From: Reticulitermes lucifugus
Taxonomy: Eukaryota > Arthropoda > Insecta > Blattodea > Rhinotermitidae
NCBI GenBank assembly: GCA_026260175.1
Contig: JAKCWW010000685.1
Coordinates: 32,618 to 96,617, forward strand
Direction of reading: 5' to 3'
Length of the DNA stretch: 64,000 nucleotides
The notes below the pieces were generated by a model that searched no databases, had not been told where the DNA came from, and worked only from the letters and a program-made list of their open reading frames with translations. The stretch's first letter is position 1; every line of letters begins with the position of its first letter. The translations under genes and the position numbers were made by a program. Positions 1-11,824 of the stretch are shown piece by piece.

Positions 1-3000
1 GGACTCCAAAGTTGTTTCCTGTATGTTTACTGAGTAATATTTCGTACGGATTTCTCAGCTTTCGATTTTCTTCTTCTCTTTCATAAATTTTCCTCCTCTC
101 CTTACTTCTGAAATTCGAAATCATAAATATTACAATCGAACTCGATTTACGGCATCAGCTTTACCTTTTATAGTCAGTCATTTTTAATTGGAATTTTGTC
201 TTCGGGCACTTACTTATAAAAAAATAAAAACAGACTCAAAATTATCCGGACGATTTTGAAGTAAACCGGAATGTGTACCAGGCAGTAGACGCAATGTTAC
301 AGCAGTGTTTGCATTACTTCTTTTAAAGCGTACGTAAGTTAGAACTCTCAGCTAATGCTTAGCATATGTAGAACTGTCACTGCGCCAGTCGTAAGATTTA
401 CGTATTTTACAATACAGAGCTGACTTTATGTATTGAGAAATAACATTTAATTTGACGTTTCCTAAAAAATTAAATGCCATTTATTTCTTGTGTTTTTTTT
501 TACTTTCGATATAGAAGAAAAGTGTGATGCAGCTAAGTGCGTGTTCATGTATCGTTGCCAGAATAGAGGGAAAATGGCAAGGAGAGAAATACCGAAGTTC
601 TTATAGTCCAGGATATGTTCAAGTATTGTGATAGGCAGTCACAAATAAGAATTTAGACCTACGAAAAATTAATAGTAGATTCAATTCAGTAGAAAGGTAC
701 TACCTAACTTCAGAATTTTTTATCCTTCTGTCTGATTTCTAGCATTTAAAAATTTAAATACACAAAACTCTAGTTTTACCTCATGTGTTGCAATTGTGTG
801 GAACTTAGTCTGGCAACCAAACACTGAGGTTTTTTGAGAATAAAGGGCTTCGGAGAACACCTGGGTCAAAAATAGAGAAAAACAGGAAGTTGAAGACAAT
901 ACGTAATGAGGATTATCATAGTTTGTGCTTTTAATCAATTATCTGTGAGATTAGCAAGTGAGGGAGGGTAAGATGGCAGGGAAAGTAGCATGAATTGGAG
1001 ATGTGATAAATGCAGATGAAACACTTTTGGAAAATCTGAATAGAAACGACGACTTACAAAAACTAAGCGTATATTGGAGAGTTCAGTTGTACGTACAAGA
1101 CTTTCTCGCACTCCGTACGTGGTTTGGGAGGTAATACAGCCAAATTACCTTTTCATTGTGTGCTGATTTTGGGCGCTGAGTACAAAGAACGCAGAGTACT
1201 GTTGATGCACTACGAGACGTATAAGTCACTCTTCTACTGATCAATGTGTTGTTGGATTTTGTTGGGTTATTTACACGGGAGCTGAATGAGTTGTTTTGGC
1301 TACAGTGACATCGAGACCTTTTTTTTTATTTCACCCAGATGGCACACCTTTACCTTGTAAAGTGAACAAACTCGTGAATCAAAGATGTGACATGGGAAGA
1401 AAGTTCAGAAACTTGTTTCAGGCTTTATGTTTAAAAGAAACACGAAGTTTGAAGCCAAACAGAAAAATTCAAAAGTCAGCAGCGACACCAAGTAAATTTG
1501 CTTTTAGATACACTGTGCCCACCAGTGTTTTATGCAAGTTTCTTAGTATACAATACAACTATGTGGTTGGTACATCTTCCTTGTACGAAATAAGTATAAT
1601 GAGAGTTAATGGGGCGCTCGTAGCCTTTGTTCCTTTGTTCTTCTGCTGACTTCATCAGCAAAACCATTGAATGAAACCCAGTTAAATTTGAAATTGAAGA
1701 TCTGTGAAAAGTACAATTTTTTCTATGTTTCACGGAATTAGGTCTAACCTATACTGATTTCACAGTTGTATTTTGAATGGTTTCCTTCTGTCCCCAGTTC
1801 TTTCGATTTGATATTTGATATCAATTAAAAGTTTTGTCCATCCTGTTGAAGCTGATTAGCCTTCCTTCTTTTTAAAAATCTAGTGTTAAGTTTAGTGACT
1901 AAATGTGTAGTAACTTCCGCATATCTTCCTCTTTAATTCCTTTAAGTAGCAACATTTCTTGAGACTTGTTAAAAATTTTATTTCTGATGGTTGAATTTTA
2001 CTACTTATATTCTTGTTCTGCGTAACTGAAAATTCACTTTATAAAAAAGTGAAAGGTCCGCTACCCTATTATAAGATGTCAACTTTGTCACTCTTCTTTC
2101 TCTTTTAATATTCTTATTTTCTTCTCACTTGTTCCTTGTTACCGATAAGTTTTATAATTTGCAACGTAGCTTGATGTGAAATGTCTCTGCTAAGGAGACC
2201 CAATTAAGTTGCAAAACATATTCTTCAGCCAATTTAAAAGAGTTTGTTTTCGGTATATTCGGTATTTTCCATGGATAAAGTAATTGCTTCAATTTTTTAA
2301 TGATAATTCTATATTAAGCTGTTCTCCAAGAATTTTGGCCTTGTAAATTTTAAATCATTTTTGCGCGCCTGTACACGATGCACTATGAATATTAATTGAA
2401 CCGCGTTCTAAAAACATTGGACAGAAATATTGCAAACTCTTTGTTATCTATATATTTATATTTGCGTTCTTGTGGAAACTGTGTGCCCAGATTCCCTCAA
2501 TCGTGTAAATCTATTCCAATACACATTCTGGAATTGTCCACTTCACTCAGGTTCCTGAAGCTTTTACCTGTTTCCATCCCACGATGTCAGTTTACAGACG
2601 ACTAGTGAAGGACTCGGTAGAGCGCATCCATTGGTTCAGAATTATCGCTTGGACATTATGTGGCGACACTGTCATGATAGGATGCATCAACCCAGCTAAT
2701 TGCCTGAATATTTCGGGTCACTGGATGAAATTCTGAAACTTGCGAAGCGTGTTTCTCAGAATCAGCATAAATCAGGAACTTTTCAGGCCTAAACGATCGG
2801 CATATATCGACGTGAATTATAGGGAATGATGTTTCCTTAAACGTTAAATATAAGGAGATGAAATATTTACCTGCCTTCCTTCCTTCGTTACTTACTTTCC
2901 TCTTCTTCTAGACCTTGTTGTACATTTTTTTTGGTACAATTGAATACTGAAAAGTGCAACGTAGAATTTTCATGAAATTCGGGATCAGGACACGTAGCGA

Positions 3001-3185
3001 TTAATGTTATCATAAGAAGTAAGTCTGTAGCTCATAAGTAAATATTGTCATCACTTAAGTTTGCTGTGGACAGTTGGAGACTCTACAAGCTGAGAAGAAA
3101 GTACGGCATTTAGGATTATAGATTCCATATTTTGTTGATAATGCATTGTATTTCCAAGGATTTTGTGTAGTAAGTGTTAGGAAAT
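1..3185. other. Anonymous AT-rich DNA
   Basis: Only short, unrelated frames (up to 117 codons) that do not resemble any protein. No tRNA-like head, LINE tail or inverted-repeat element recognised. Confidence 0.6.
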
Positions 3186-3189
3186 CCGT

Positions 3190-3250
3190 AAGATCATGGA
3201 TCGCTTTAACACTGCGATCGTGGGTTCGAATTAAACTCCAGACATGGATA
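3190..3250 (+). repeat. Possible tRNA-like B box
   Basis: GATCGTGGGTTCGAATTAAA CTCC resembles a T arm with B box. Upstream GATCATGGATCGCTTTAACA gives a weak D-arm-like block. Too short and diverged to place in a family. Confidence 0.25.
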
Positions 3251-4375
3251 TATGTTCGCTTTCTTTTGTGCTGTGCTTTCCTCTTTAAGTAGAGGCCGTA
3301 TGGTAAACTGACTCCTTCCAAGGAGCCCTTATAGATATCTGCGAGGATTAGCAGTCAGGAGTTAATTCTGATACCGGAGGACCTAAGTTTTGGAAGCTCA
3401 GGATGAACGTGGATGCGACTAATGATTGGCAAAAGATTAAAATTGGAGTTGTACCATTTATTCTCAGGTTCAAAAATATATCTAAACCTCAAAGTTGTTC
3501 CTTCAGGGTCTAAAAAGCTAAAATACAGGATCATCGGAACTCCACAGTTTTATGTTTGATATCTAATTTATTTTAAGCATGTAATGATGAGAGTTGTGAA
3601 ATATTCACTCACAAATTTGCTTTGGGCTTTTTCCAGAACGGAAGCTATCGTGCCAGCTGCGTTCAGTACACAATTTTACGGTCACTGAGATAGTCAAGTA
3701 CACATATGCTGCAGATAACGAACGAAAATTTTGTGAGTTTCAAGAGAGAACATGATTTTGTAACTCGCCCTGGAAGAGATATTCAACTGTAAAAGCAGGA
3801 TCTTTTTTTTCGTGATCCTGTGTATAGTCTCGCTCCAACTCTTAGTACATTTACTAGCAGATGTCAGTCCGTACACTCAGAAAACTGTTCTACTGGAACA
3901 CACTGTAGCGGATGTCAGCAACCTAACTCACAGAGTACCGAACTGTTTGAATACTTCCTGGCGAATGTCGGCAGATTCTTTTAGAATAACATTTAGTCGA
4001 GACGCAGAGCGGTATAGTCGTTCTCTCCGCATTGGGTAAGTAGTAGAGGCTTCTGTTCGAGAAAAAGCAAGTTAGGTAAGTTGCTGCGTGGTTATAAAAC
4101 CGTACGCCTCAACTTTACTGCGAAACATTTGAATGCTACATAAACCGTGCAACTGATGCAGAAGGCCTCAGTTCCTCACGAAACCCCACTTCGGAATCAA
4201 TGAAGCGTCACTCTCCCGCGCAAGAAGCTAGCAGTGCCATAAACATCGATCCCCGGTCCCCTAGACACCAGACTAAGTCGATTAGCTTGCTCTATAGAAG
4301 CACTGAACTTCATGGAAGTGGCTAGGGTGCCTAATACTCAGTGAAGCAAAATTAAATGCAACTCCAGGCTTTTGG
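3250..4375. other. Anonymous DNA before the SINE cluster
   Basis: No recognisable gene or repeat family. One 75-codon frame at 3812-4039 has no similarity I know. Confidence 0.55.
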
Positions 4376-4603
4376 GGCCGGGAGAGCATAGTCGGTACAA
4401 TGAAAAAGTTCACGCCAGCCCTTGGGGCCTATTTGGCTTCCTATTTAGTGTGCACCGGGGTTCTTTTCCTGGGTTTAAAGCGGTCGGGGCGTGAAGCTGA
4501 CCATTGGCCTCCATCTAGAACCGACGCTGAGAATGAATGGAGCTAATCTTCTTTCCCACCATATGCCTTCGCGGTGTGCACAGGGATAACTTTCATTTTC
4601 CTT
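4376..4603 (+). mobile_element. SINE-A copy, internally deleted
   Basis: tRNA-derived SINE of the dominant family in this window. The A-box head (GGCCGGGAGAGCATAGTCGG) is followed almost directly by the body (CCAGCCCTTGGGGCC), so the B-box part of the tRNA-like head is lost. The conserved tail block (CATCTAGAACCGACGCTGAG, then GGGATAACTTTCATTTTCC) is present. Confidence 0.8.
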
Positions 4604-4648
4604 TACGTTTATTCTAGTATTTTGCTAAAAGTCTAACATTGTGACGAA

Positions 4649-4925
4649 CCGGTTTGCGTAGTCGGCATAGTGACTAGGCTACGGGCTGGACAACGAGGAG
4701 TCGTGGCTTCATTCCTGACAGGGGCAAGGGATTTGTCTCTTCTCCAAAGCGTTCAGACCGACCCTGAGACCCACCCGGTCTCATGTTCAATAGGTGTCGG
4801 GGGTTCAGCGGTTTGAGCGTGAAGCTGACCCCTCACCTCCATCGAGTGCCGAGGTTAAGACGGAGTAGAACTATACTTCTACTCCCACATGCACCTTCAT
4901 GATATGAACAGGCACAACTTAATGT
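4649..4925 (+). mobile_element. SINE-A copy, near full length
   Basis: The head reads GCGTAGTCGGCATAGTGACTAGGCTACGGGCTGGAC. The body has CTTCTCCAAAGCGTTCAGAC and GACCCACCCGGTCTC, then CATCGAGTGCCGAGGTTAAG and CTTCTACTCCC. It lies 45 bp downstream of another copy in the same orientation. The B box is degraded (CTTCATTCCTGACAG in place of a GTTCGAATCCC type). Confidence 0.85.
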
Positions 4926-4984
4926 TATACCTAATAACGTAACATCCGAGAGGAGACCTAAGCGTGGATGGGGGGTCAGTATTA

Positions 4985-5278
4985 ATAAAAGGTAAAAAGG
5001 TAAAATTTTACCCTAGAACAGGCAATGAAGGCCCAGAGGGGGAGTAGAAATATACCTATACTTTTTCTTTGACCTCGGCACTTGATGGGGTGGGTGGTCA
5101 ATGCTACGCCGCTGCCGCTTTACGCCCGGGAAAGAGACCCGGTACCCATTGTACAGAAGGCTGGCTGGGCTTCAGAGCCAGTCTGGGCGGGTGCAGAAAA
5201 TCTCGGAACCAACAGGATTCGATCCCCGGACCGTCTAGTCCATAGCGAGTCGCTATACCGACTACGCTATCCCGGCCC
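4985..5278 (-). mobile_element. SINE-A copy, near full length, with intact A and B boxes
   Basis: Read on the minus strand from 5278: GGCCGGGATAGCGTAGTCGG (A box), GACTCGCTATGGACTAGACG, and GGGGATCGAATCCTG as B box, then the CCAGACTGGCTCTG body, the TACCGGGTCTCTTTCCCGGG block and a TTTTACCTTTTTACCTTTT tail. An open frame on the + strand through this element (5082-5441) is a by-product of the SINE, not a gene. Confidence 0.9.
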
Positions 5279-5392
5279 AGAGGACAGCATTAGTATGAAT
5301 ATTAGAGGAAGTGTAGGGGAGGGTAGAGTCCAAAGATATTATCATGCGAATGTCGTACTGGTTCTGGGCTCAATACAATTTGGGGAACTTGA

Positions 5393-5447
5393 CCATCTTG
5401 GCGACTGTCAGCTTTCGAAGAACTCTATTCCATGGAATTAGCAGTCT
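5393..5447 (+). mobile_element. LINE 3' UTR fragment
   Basis: GCGACTGTCAGCTTTCGAAG AACTCTATTCCATGG matches the family's post-ORF end (CTGTCAGCTTCTTAAGAAGGACTCTGCTCCATGG type). Confidence 0.45.
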
Positions 5448-5449
5448 AA

Positions 5450-6189
5450 CGTAGCATGACACCTGTACTTTATTCTCCATAGTGTTACGTGCCGAAGTCC
5501 CAGCATGACAAATACCTTTCTTCTAGGCAAAAAGCTGAATCCATGAATTCATAGGTAAACGTGTTGGCTTGCAACGCTGAAATAAATCAGGACGTTGCGA
5601 AGGATAGTTGCGTGACTAGATGCTCTGCGTCCTGAGACGTGCTTGTCATTTAAACAAACGGATTGATGTTAATGACACATGTCTGGCACTGCATTATTCA
5701 AACTCACATAACAAAATTCAATTTCTGGTTGCCCGCTGAGAGCTTCTCTTGAAAGACAAATGGCTTCTGAACCTACCCTATTGAAAATCGAACTCCCATG
5801 TTCGCTGTTCCTTGTAAACTCCATTCAGGAATTTCGAGAACATAAAAGGATTGCTCTGAGAACAGGCTTACAGTACAGTATCAGTGACGGTGTATCTGAA
5901 ATCCGCACATCATCCCTCAGTGATGTGCAAAAGATTGACTATTTTTACTGGGCAGAGACCTTTCTGGCAAGCTGACAGTTTCGTAACTGTCCTAGAACGT
6001 CTCTAATTTTAAGAAACCCGACGTTCCCAAGAGCCTTTTCTCAGAGAGCTGCATGCAACCCACACTCCTATTTACTGAAGATCCACTTAAAATTACCTAG
6101 TCTGGGTTACTAAATTGCTGCCTTCCTTTAATATATAGCCAGCTGCCTAACTCCAACTACTAGTCCTCAGCAAGTAAAGAATGCCACGC
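5450..6189. other. Anonymous DNA
   Basis: Between the SINE cluster and the LINE tail nothing is recognised; a few words near 5990-6060 faintly resemble the LINE 3' end but are too weak to call. Confidence 0.5.
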
Positions 6190-6545
6190 ATTTCATGGAA
6201 CTCTTAGGTTTATTACTGTTTTTACAAGGGCGCCCCGCCTCACCTTTCCTGAGCCAGGGAACCTATGCCATGTCCTCCCATCCTGTTTCTTTAGTATCCA
6301 TCTTAATATTATCCTCCCATCTAAGCCGAGGTCTTCCATGTGATCTCTTTACTTCAGATTTACGCACCAAAATCCCTTACGCATTTCTTTTGTCCCCCAC
6401 ACGGGCCGCATGCCCCACCCATTTCCTCGTCCTTGGTTTGATCACGCAAATAAAATTTAGTGAACAGCGCATATCATTAAGCTTCTCACAGTGCAATTTT
6501 CTTTACTCTCTTGTTACTTCCTCCTTCTTAGGCCCACGTATATTC
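6190..6545 (-). mobile_element. LINE ORF C-terminus (degenerate)
   Basis: On the minus strand, frames join into a recognisable non-LTR retrotransposon C-terminal region: GPKKEEVTRE near 6540, KLHCEKLNDMRCSLNFICVI, GHAARVGDKRNA, then HGRPRLRWEDNIKMDTKETG at about 6330-6270 and a PWLRKGEAGRP stretch. This is the conserved GHVARM/GRPRRRWEDNIKMD tail found downstream of the reverse transcriptase. At least two stops interrupt it. The opposite strand is open for 133 codons (6195-6596), which is antisense by-product. Confidence 0.85.
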
Positions 6546-6559
6546 CCCAGATTGTATTT

Positions 6560-6840
6560 TCCAGTGCTTAGGTCGTCCCAAGGGATCTGTCCATGACCGG
6601 TGTCCCCTGCAACGTTTCGTAGCTTGCTGATTTTTTAAGGTGAAGAGCTGCTAGCCCCTCATCCAACCATACAGCTAGAGGACCACCCATCATTTGCTGT
6701 CCGCGGCTGTTTATTAAATATATTCGCAACCACCATCCCCATTTGGAGCTCCTGTCATCCGTCCGAAACTTGAGGAATTCCTTTAATATTTTGGGACTTA
6801 ACATTTTATATACTTTTCTCATTTTCCCACGCATACATGT
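6560..6840 (-). repeat. Unclassified repeat module next to the LINE tail
   Basis: An open frame on the minus strand (MRKVYKMLSPKILKEFLKF, then SSKWGWWLRIYLINSRGQQ) abuts the 5' side of the LINE fragment. I associate this wording with interspersed repeats of cockroaches and termites rather than with a cellular gene, from memory only. Its function is unknown; it may be another part of the same LINE family or a separate element. Confidence 0.4.
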
Positions 6841-6844
6841 CGCT

Positions 6845-7965
6845 CAGCTGTTTCCTTTCCATAATGCACTGGAACTAAATTTTTCTCTAAATTGTTTGTT
6901 TCCCCGTGTATGTTATGATTTCCATCCGTATCATTCTTAATTTTGTTAATATAATGTAATTCAGTGTAAAGTGTGAATTATGAAACTTGTCATTGTGGAA
7001 CTGAACTACATCTTGCTACATCAAGACTGCCCATTGTGCAAGGTATATTTGCTAACCCTTAGACCGTGGTGGCTTCCGTCAGGGAGATCGCGTGATGACT
7101 GCGATAATACACAGTGTTCCTCAAGAGGCAGTAACGTTTGATCAAACAAACACAGTGTGCTGTAGAAGAGGTTACTTTGTGGGGTTTTTATGCGTAGTTC
7201 ATACAGTAGCGTCAAATAAACATACGTATCTCCAACCGTGGAATTATGGAGCAACGTTTTCAAAATTTCATTCATTCGTTACCGAACGTCGCGGTACAGT
7301 TTTTAGCATCCTTGCTTCATATTCTGAGATGTGAGATCAAATCTCAGTCCGGAACTCGGTTATCCTGAGATCCTTTTCCTAAACCCTTCCAAGTAGCTAA
7401 GTAACGGGAGAGTACCTTAAGATATACCACGACGTCTTCCTTTCACACGATATTCAGTTCATCGTACGTAATCACCGCAATATTTGACGCTCAAAGCGTG
7501 CTGTTCACTCGTCCTTAACCGTCCGCAAGTAAATGATTAGCCACCATCCGTGTACTTTCATTACGAGAACAGGTAGCAAATGGCAGGCCTGAACTTTATT
7601 GGTTATAAATGACCATTGTCGGCCGATCAATCAGTCCGTGGATTGAGTTCAGTGGTGCCCGGGACAGAGCCTCCTTCCCCCCCTCTCAGGCCCTAGGGAC
7701 AGGACCAGGGCCTGGGTACCGACGACACGTGACGAGCGGAAGGATTTCGGACAACGTACTGCGCCCCGTCGTCACGGAAATGTTACAAGTTTTGTTGCTG
7801 CTCTCTTAAACAGATTTCAACAAAACTAATTCAAGTCGGATTCGAAATGTACGAAAACAAATAAGAATACTTCCGCTGATAAGAAAAATTTTGTTCCAGC
7901 GACTGATTCAGACTGCGCTGCTGGTAAACAGAAATGCATATTGTTTCCTATTTTCACTTTTTACT
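6845..7965. other. Anonymous DNA with a GC-rich patch
   Basis: 7640-7770 is locally GC-rich (CCCGGGACAGAGCCTCC, CCAGGGCCTGGGTACC). Its 66-codon frame lacks similarity to known proteins and has no acceptor/donor pair around it. Confidence 0.5.
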
Positions 7966-7969
7966 TTAT

Positions 7970-8192
7970 GGATCCTAGTTCGATTCCCGGCAGGGGCAAG
8001 TGATTTTTCTCTTCTCGAAATCGTCAAGATCGGCTCTGGGGCCTACCAAGCCCCCTATTCAGTGGGTACCGAAGCCTGGAGGTTGACCATTTGCATCTAG
8101 TGCCGATGTGAATAGTGAGTGGACCTACAGCTCCGCCCCTCTATGTGCCTTCATGGCTTGCGAAGGGACGGACAGGTTTACGTCTACCTCGC
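7970..8192 (+). mobile_element. SINE-A copy, 5'-truncated in the T arm
   Basis: Begins at the B box (CTAGTTCGATTCCCGGCAGG) and continues with the standard body (GGCTCTGGGGCCTACCAAGC), the CATCTAGTGCCGATG block and a tail of the GGACAGGTTTACGTCTACC type. The A-box half is absent. Confidence 0.85.
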
Positions 8193-8194
8193 CT

Positions 8195-9421
8195 TCTCAC
8201 CTAACTTAAAAAGATGACGAATATGGGCAATATTTTGCCTTAAAATATTAGGCCTAAGTGACGTTACGTTGTAATTAAATGCCATGATGATTCTAAAGAA
8301 ACACGTACCCTCGGCGAAGCCAGTTTTCTGTGGCATTCGAGCCTGCTGTTTCCCAGTGCGAGTGAGCCACACTGTATTGGCAGGCAATATCATGATTTCC
8401 TGTGTCTGTTTATGTGTTTGGGTTAACAGTTCTATCAGATATTGTTGCCACTGCACACTGCTAATGAAGACTGGAATCCAATTTGGCTGGAAATCAGGCG
8501 TTTGTCATCATTCCCTGCACCCGGCCACCCGCACAGTTTGAGCAATTACAGCTTGCAGTAATCTGTATCAGACACTCAGGAGTACCGTCGGCAGTCGGTG
8601 TTTTTATTTATGCACACTTCTCTGCACATTTGTTTTAAGATGTCCCTCTTTCAATTAAGAATTTTTCAAATTTTTTGCCTACATTACGTACGTACATCAA
8701 GTAAGATAGATATGCGGACTATCGTATCTATGTGTTCATCAGTGTATTTTTTCTTTTTAATAACACTGGAATAACTAACGAATTTTCGTGAAATATGGTA
8801 CCAACGTCGTGCCATTAGCTACCGCCCCCACCTTAATGCTTTATAATTGTCCAGCAATAAGATCAACATTACTGCAGGGTCCGTCTGCAGACCCTCGGGT
8901 TCCACTACGTGAGGGATTACTTGGCTGCCTAGGGGAATGTCCTCTTTCCACGAAGCATTCTGATGGATAGAGTATTGTCACTGTATCGAAAATCACCACA
9001 GTTTCATTATGTTTATCCAACAAATACAATGAAATCCATACTGGTGATTCCATAAAGCGCGTAGTGACTAATGGGCAGTGATTCTCCCCACGAAGGAAAC
9101 AAGTTGCGTACTGAATACGTAGTGTGTCTGCGTACTGATGCCAAGTGAACTATTCACCACCCCTTACTCCTTCACCCCGGAATGAACCAGACTTCCAGAG
9201 TTTAAATCCCCAGCATACAAAATGACTCTTCCCACATTTAACTGTTGCAATACTGAAGGAAGCCGTGGCAGTGTGGGGTAGTTTAGAAACAAAATGTTTG
9301 TGGAAGAAGTCTTGTAAGATGTTGTTCCCAGATTCTTGCAAGTAACCTACCAGAAACACGAGAAAATTAATGATAAAATGTAAAGTTGTCCCTGTGCTTA
9401 AAAACCACACAATGAAGGAAT
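8195..9421. other. Anonymous DNA
   Basis: 8775-8800 (AACGAATTTTCGTGAAATAT) resembles part of the GACA-ended repeat. Otherwise only small frames on both strands and no recognised feature. Confidence 0.5.
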
Positions 9422-9435
9422 TGAGATTACGAGTA

Positions 9436-9705
9436 AAAAAAGGTAAAGCAATCCCATTACAGGCCAGGACAGGCCTTAGGGTTCCAGGAGTTTGAGGCTC
9501 CCAGATTTCTAGACAATCGGCACATGAAGGTGGTAAGGTTTTCAGCTCTACGCACCGGCCGCCTTTACACCCAGGAAATATTCCTGGTACTCATTTCTAT
9601 TAGAGGCTGAGTCGACTCCAGGGCCAATAACATAATCGGGAATCGAGCCCGCGACCTTCCGGCTTGTAGCGCAGTGCCTCAACCAACTGCTCCACCGCGT
9701 GCCCC
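9436..9705 (-). mobile_element. SINE-B, full length, with perfect 14-bp target duplication
   Basis: On the minus strand from 9705: a tRNA-like head GGGGCACGCGGTGGAGCAGT TGGTTGAGGC (A box), GCTACAAGCCGGAAGGTCGC and the B box CGGGCTCGATTCCCGATTAT, then a body different from SINE-A and a TTACCTTTTTTT end. TGAGATTACGAGTA occurs at 9422-9435 and again at 9706-9719 with no mismatch, marking the exact insertion borders and a fairly recent insertion. Confidence 0.93.
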
Positions 9706-9719
9706 TGAGATTACGAGTA

Positions 9720-10589
9720 CTTGCTTTATTTACACGCGCATACACTTACGTACTTCCCGTTGCCCCAAGTGACTTCGGAGAGCAGCACTCGCCACTGGCT
9801 CAGTGTTTGAGTTAGCACCAAGTTTCATCTACACGGACAAAATAATTTCCTGAAAGTATTACGCGGTACAATTTCCATAAAATTAATAACAAATGAATGG
9901 GTTAAAAGCGTCGGAGTGTTACCACTTCTCAAGAAACGATGAAAAAACCAAATAGGAAAAAATGAGGAATACTGCTTATTGTTCATATGCGCCATTAACA
10001 CTGACAAGAGCGTATTTCAAATAAACGTAACATTATATTTTTCTGTTGACCTTTCTCGTAGTTTTAGCTAAATTTTGTAATAATTAATACAGTGTATACA
10101 TTTTATATTTCTACACGTTGTGGTCGTTCTGCAAATAATGCATAAAGCTGTAAATACCTACAAAAGAACTGCAAGACAATTACGTAAAGCAAGTCGCTTG
10201 TATATTCCTCTGACTCTGTAAGGCTGTTAAGTACAGTGTAAATTTGCAACATACAGAGCTGCGTCAGCATAAACACAATACGCCCATCTCTGCAGCCTTG
10301 AACGGGCGTTGGTTCTGCATGACATCTAACAGCAGGCCCAACGTGCCATGGGTGGCTATGGAATAAGCAGGCATAAAGGTAACTTATGGCTAAATTATGT
10401 CCATACATCAAGGCCATCGACCAAAGGCTCACATATTAGCATTGCAGGAACATAATACTTAAATTCGCGTGTCATAAAAACAGGCTGAAAAACTCTTAAT
10501 CAGGATTTTAAGAGCTTCTTAGTTCGGAACTGTATAATCTTGTGAAAGACCTTCGTTGAATACTCGTATTTAGCAGTTAGCGGTTGATG
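9720..10589. other. Anonymous DNA
   Basis: A 109-codon minus-strand frame (10103-10432) has no recognised similarity. No repeats identified. Confidence 0.5.
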
Positions 10590-10965
10590 AATGAATTTCC
10601 TGATTTTATTGAAACCGTCACAGTGAATGCTATTGAACAAGGACGCGTGGAGTGCCACTTCAGTTCAGTCTATATTTTCAAACCATGTTTCTCTTAAACA
10701 CACTTCAGTGCCATCCTGTCATCTGCACCTGTGTCTCCCGAGTGTTCTCTTTCCTTCAAAATTTCAGTGTACAATTTGTTTGCATTTTTCATCCCTGTGT
10801 GTGGTACATGCGTCGAGCGCCTCTCCGTTGTGTATTTTATCGCCCTGAAGGTATTTGGTGAACAGTGCAATTTGTTAAGCTTGTCTTTGTACAGTCTTCT
10901 CAGTCCTCCCTTTAATTCAAGTCCCTTCTACTCAAACACCGTAAATCAGCTTTCTTTCGTCAGTA
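10590..10965 (-). mobile_element. LINE ORF C-terminus (degenerate, frameshifted)
   Basis: The minus strand gives LKGGLRRLYKDKLNKLHCSP at about 10915-10855, the counterpart of the WRRLYNEELN..YCSP segment, then in another frame GRKRTLGRHRCR (about 10755-10720), a stop and QDGTEV, matching the GKRPLGRPRRRWEDNIKMD motif. WFENIDWTEVALHASL-like wording follows with stops. Frameshifts and stops show it is dead. Confidence 0.75.
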
Positions 10966-11245
10966 TGAGAGTCCAAATATTTCACCCGCACACACTTGTT
11001 AAATTACAGTTTTGTGCTATACTGTCAATTTTACGTTCTTACATAACAGAGGAGAACATTTCGAAACGAACTATAGGAAACACTCCCCAAATATAGTCTG
11101 CTCTTAACTCCTTCTTCAATTAAATTTTGATTTATTACCAGCGTTTCCAAATATTTTAACTTCGTCTAAAATAATTTATTAGTTAACTTTTTATTATGAT
11201 TTTGAAAAATAGTCTGCCATCGCCTTTAAACGTTATTTCAGAACG

Positions 11246-11445
11246 TGACATGAGGAAGGTTCAAGCACACCAGGGGACTGCAATTGAACGAGACACATCA
11301 GCTCCTGCTCTATGCTGATGATGTGAATTTATTGAACGAAAGCACGAGTAGTATTAAGAAAAATTCAGAAGCGTCATTCGTCGCTAGTGACGAGGGTGAT
11401 CTAGAAATAAATAATGATAAATCCTGTGAAATACAGCACAACTAA
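11246..11445 (+). mobile_element. LINE reverse-transcriptase core fragment with YADD
   Basis: One frame reads LQLNETHQLLLYADDVNLL, then an SSIKKNSEA and LEINNDKSCEI region, and stops at about 11445. YADD (11311-11322) is the catalytic metal-binding motif of reverse transcriptase. KVQAHQG just upstream (11250-11272) continues the homology in another frame, so there is a frameshift near 11275. The clade is not assigned (RTE, Jockey and related groups share this wording). It is isolated from any endonuclease or tail portion. Confidence 0.8.
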
Positions 11446-11531
11446 AATACTTGCGAACACCCAGTCCGTACAGTAAAGCCCTGTTTATTTTAGTATTCAT
11501 TCTAATATTTCTTATAATATTCATTTTAATA

Positions 11532-11824
11532 GGAGATGGGATAGCTTAGTGGGTATATTTCTAGGCTACGGGCAGGAAAATTGAGGTGTTTGGATTCTTG
11601 GCAGGGGAAAATGATTTGTTCTTTCTCTCAGATTGTCTAGACTGTCTCTGGGACCGACCCAGCTTCCTACTGAAAGGATACCGCGGTATTTTTCTCTGAC
11701 GGTAACACGGCGGGGAAGTGAATCTGACAACTCACCTCCATCTAATGCCGAGGTTATGAACGACTGGCCCTAGATTTTGACTCCCTCTACGTATTCGTGG
11801 CCTGCACAGGGGTTTTGCATTTTA
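11532..11824 (+). mobile_element. SINE-A copy, full length but decayed
   Basis: The head GGGATAGCTTAGTGGGTATA, the GGCTACGGGCAGG region, the body (GGGACCGACCCAGCTTCCTA), CATCTAATGCCGAGGTTATG and a CACAGGGGTTTTGCATTTTA end are all recognisable. A CATTTTAAT word sits on both flanks (11521-11529 and 11818-11826), a possible short target duplication. Confidence 0.8.

Noticed and set aside
5082-5441. 119-codon plus-strand open frame as a gene
   Set aside because: It lies over a minus-strand SINE-A copy (A box, B box and body visible).
6195-6596. 133-codon plus-strand open frame as a gene
   Set aside because: It is the antisense of a LINE C-terminus whose sense strand shows the WEDNIKMD-type motif.
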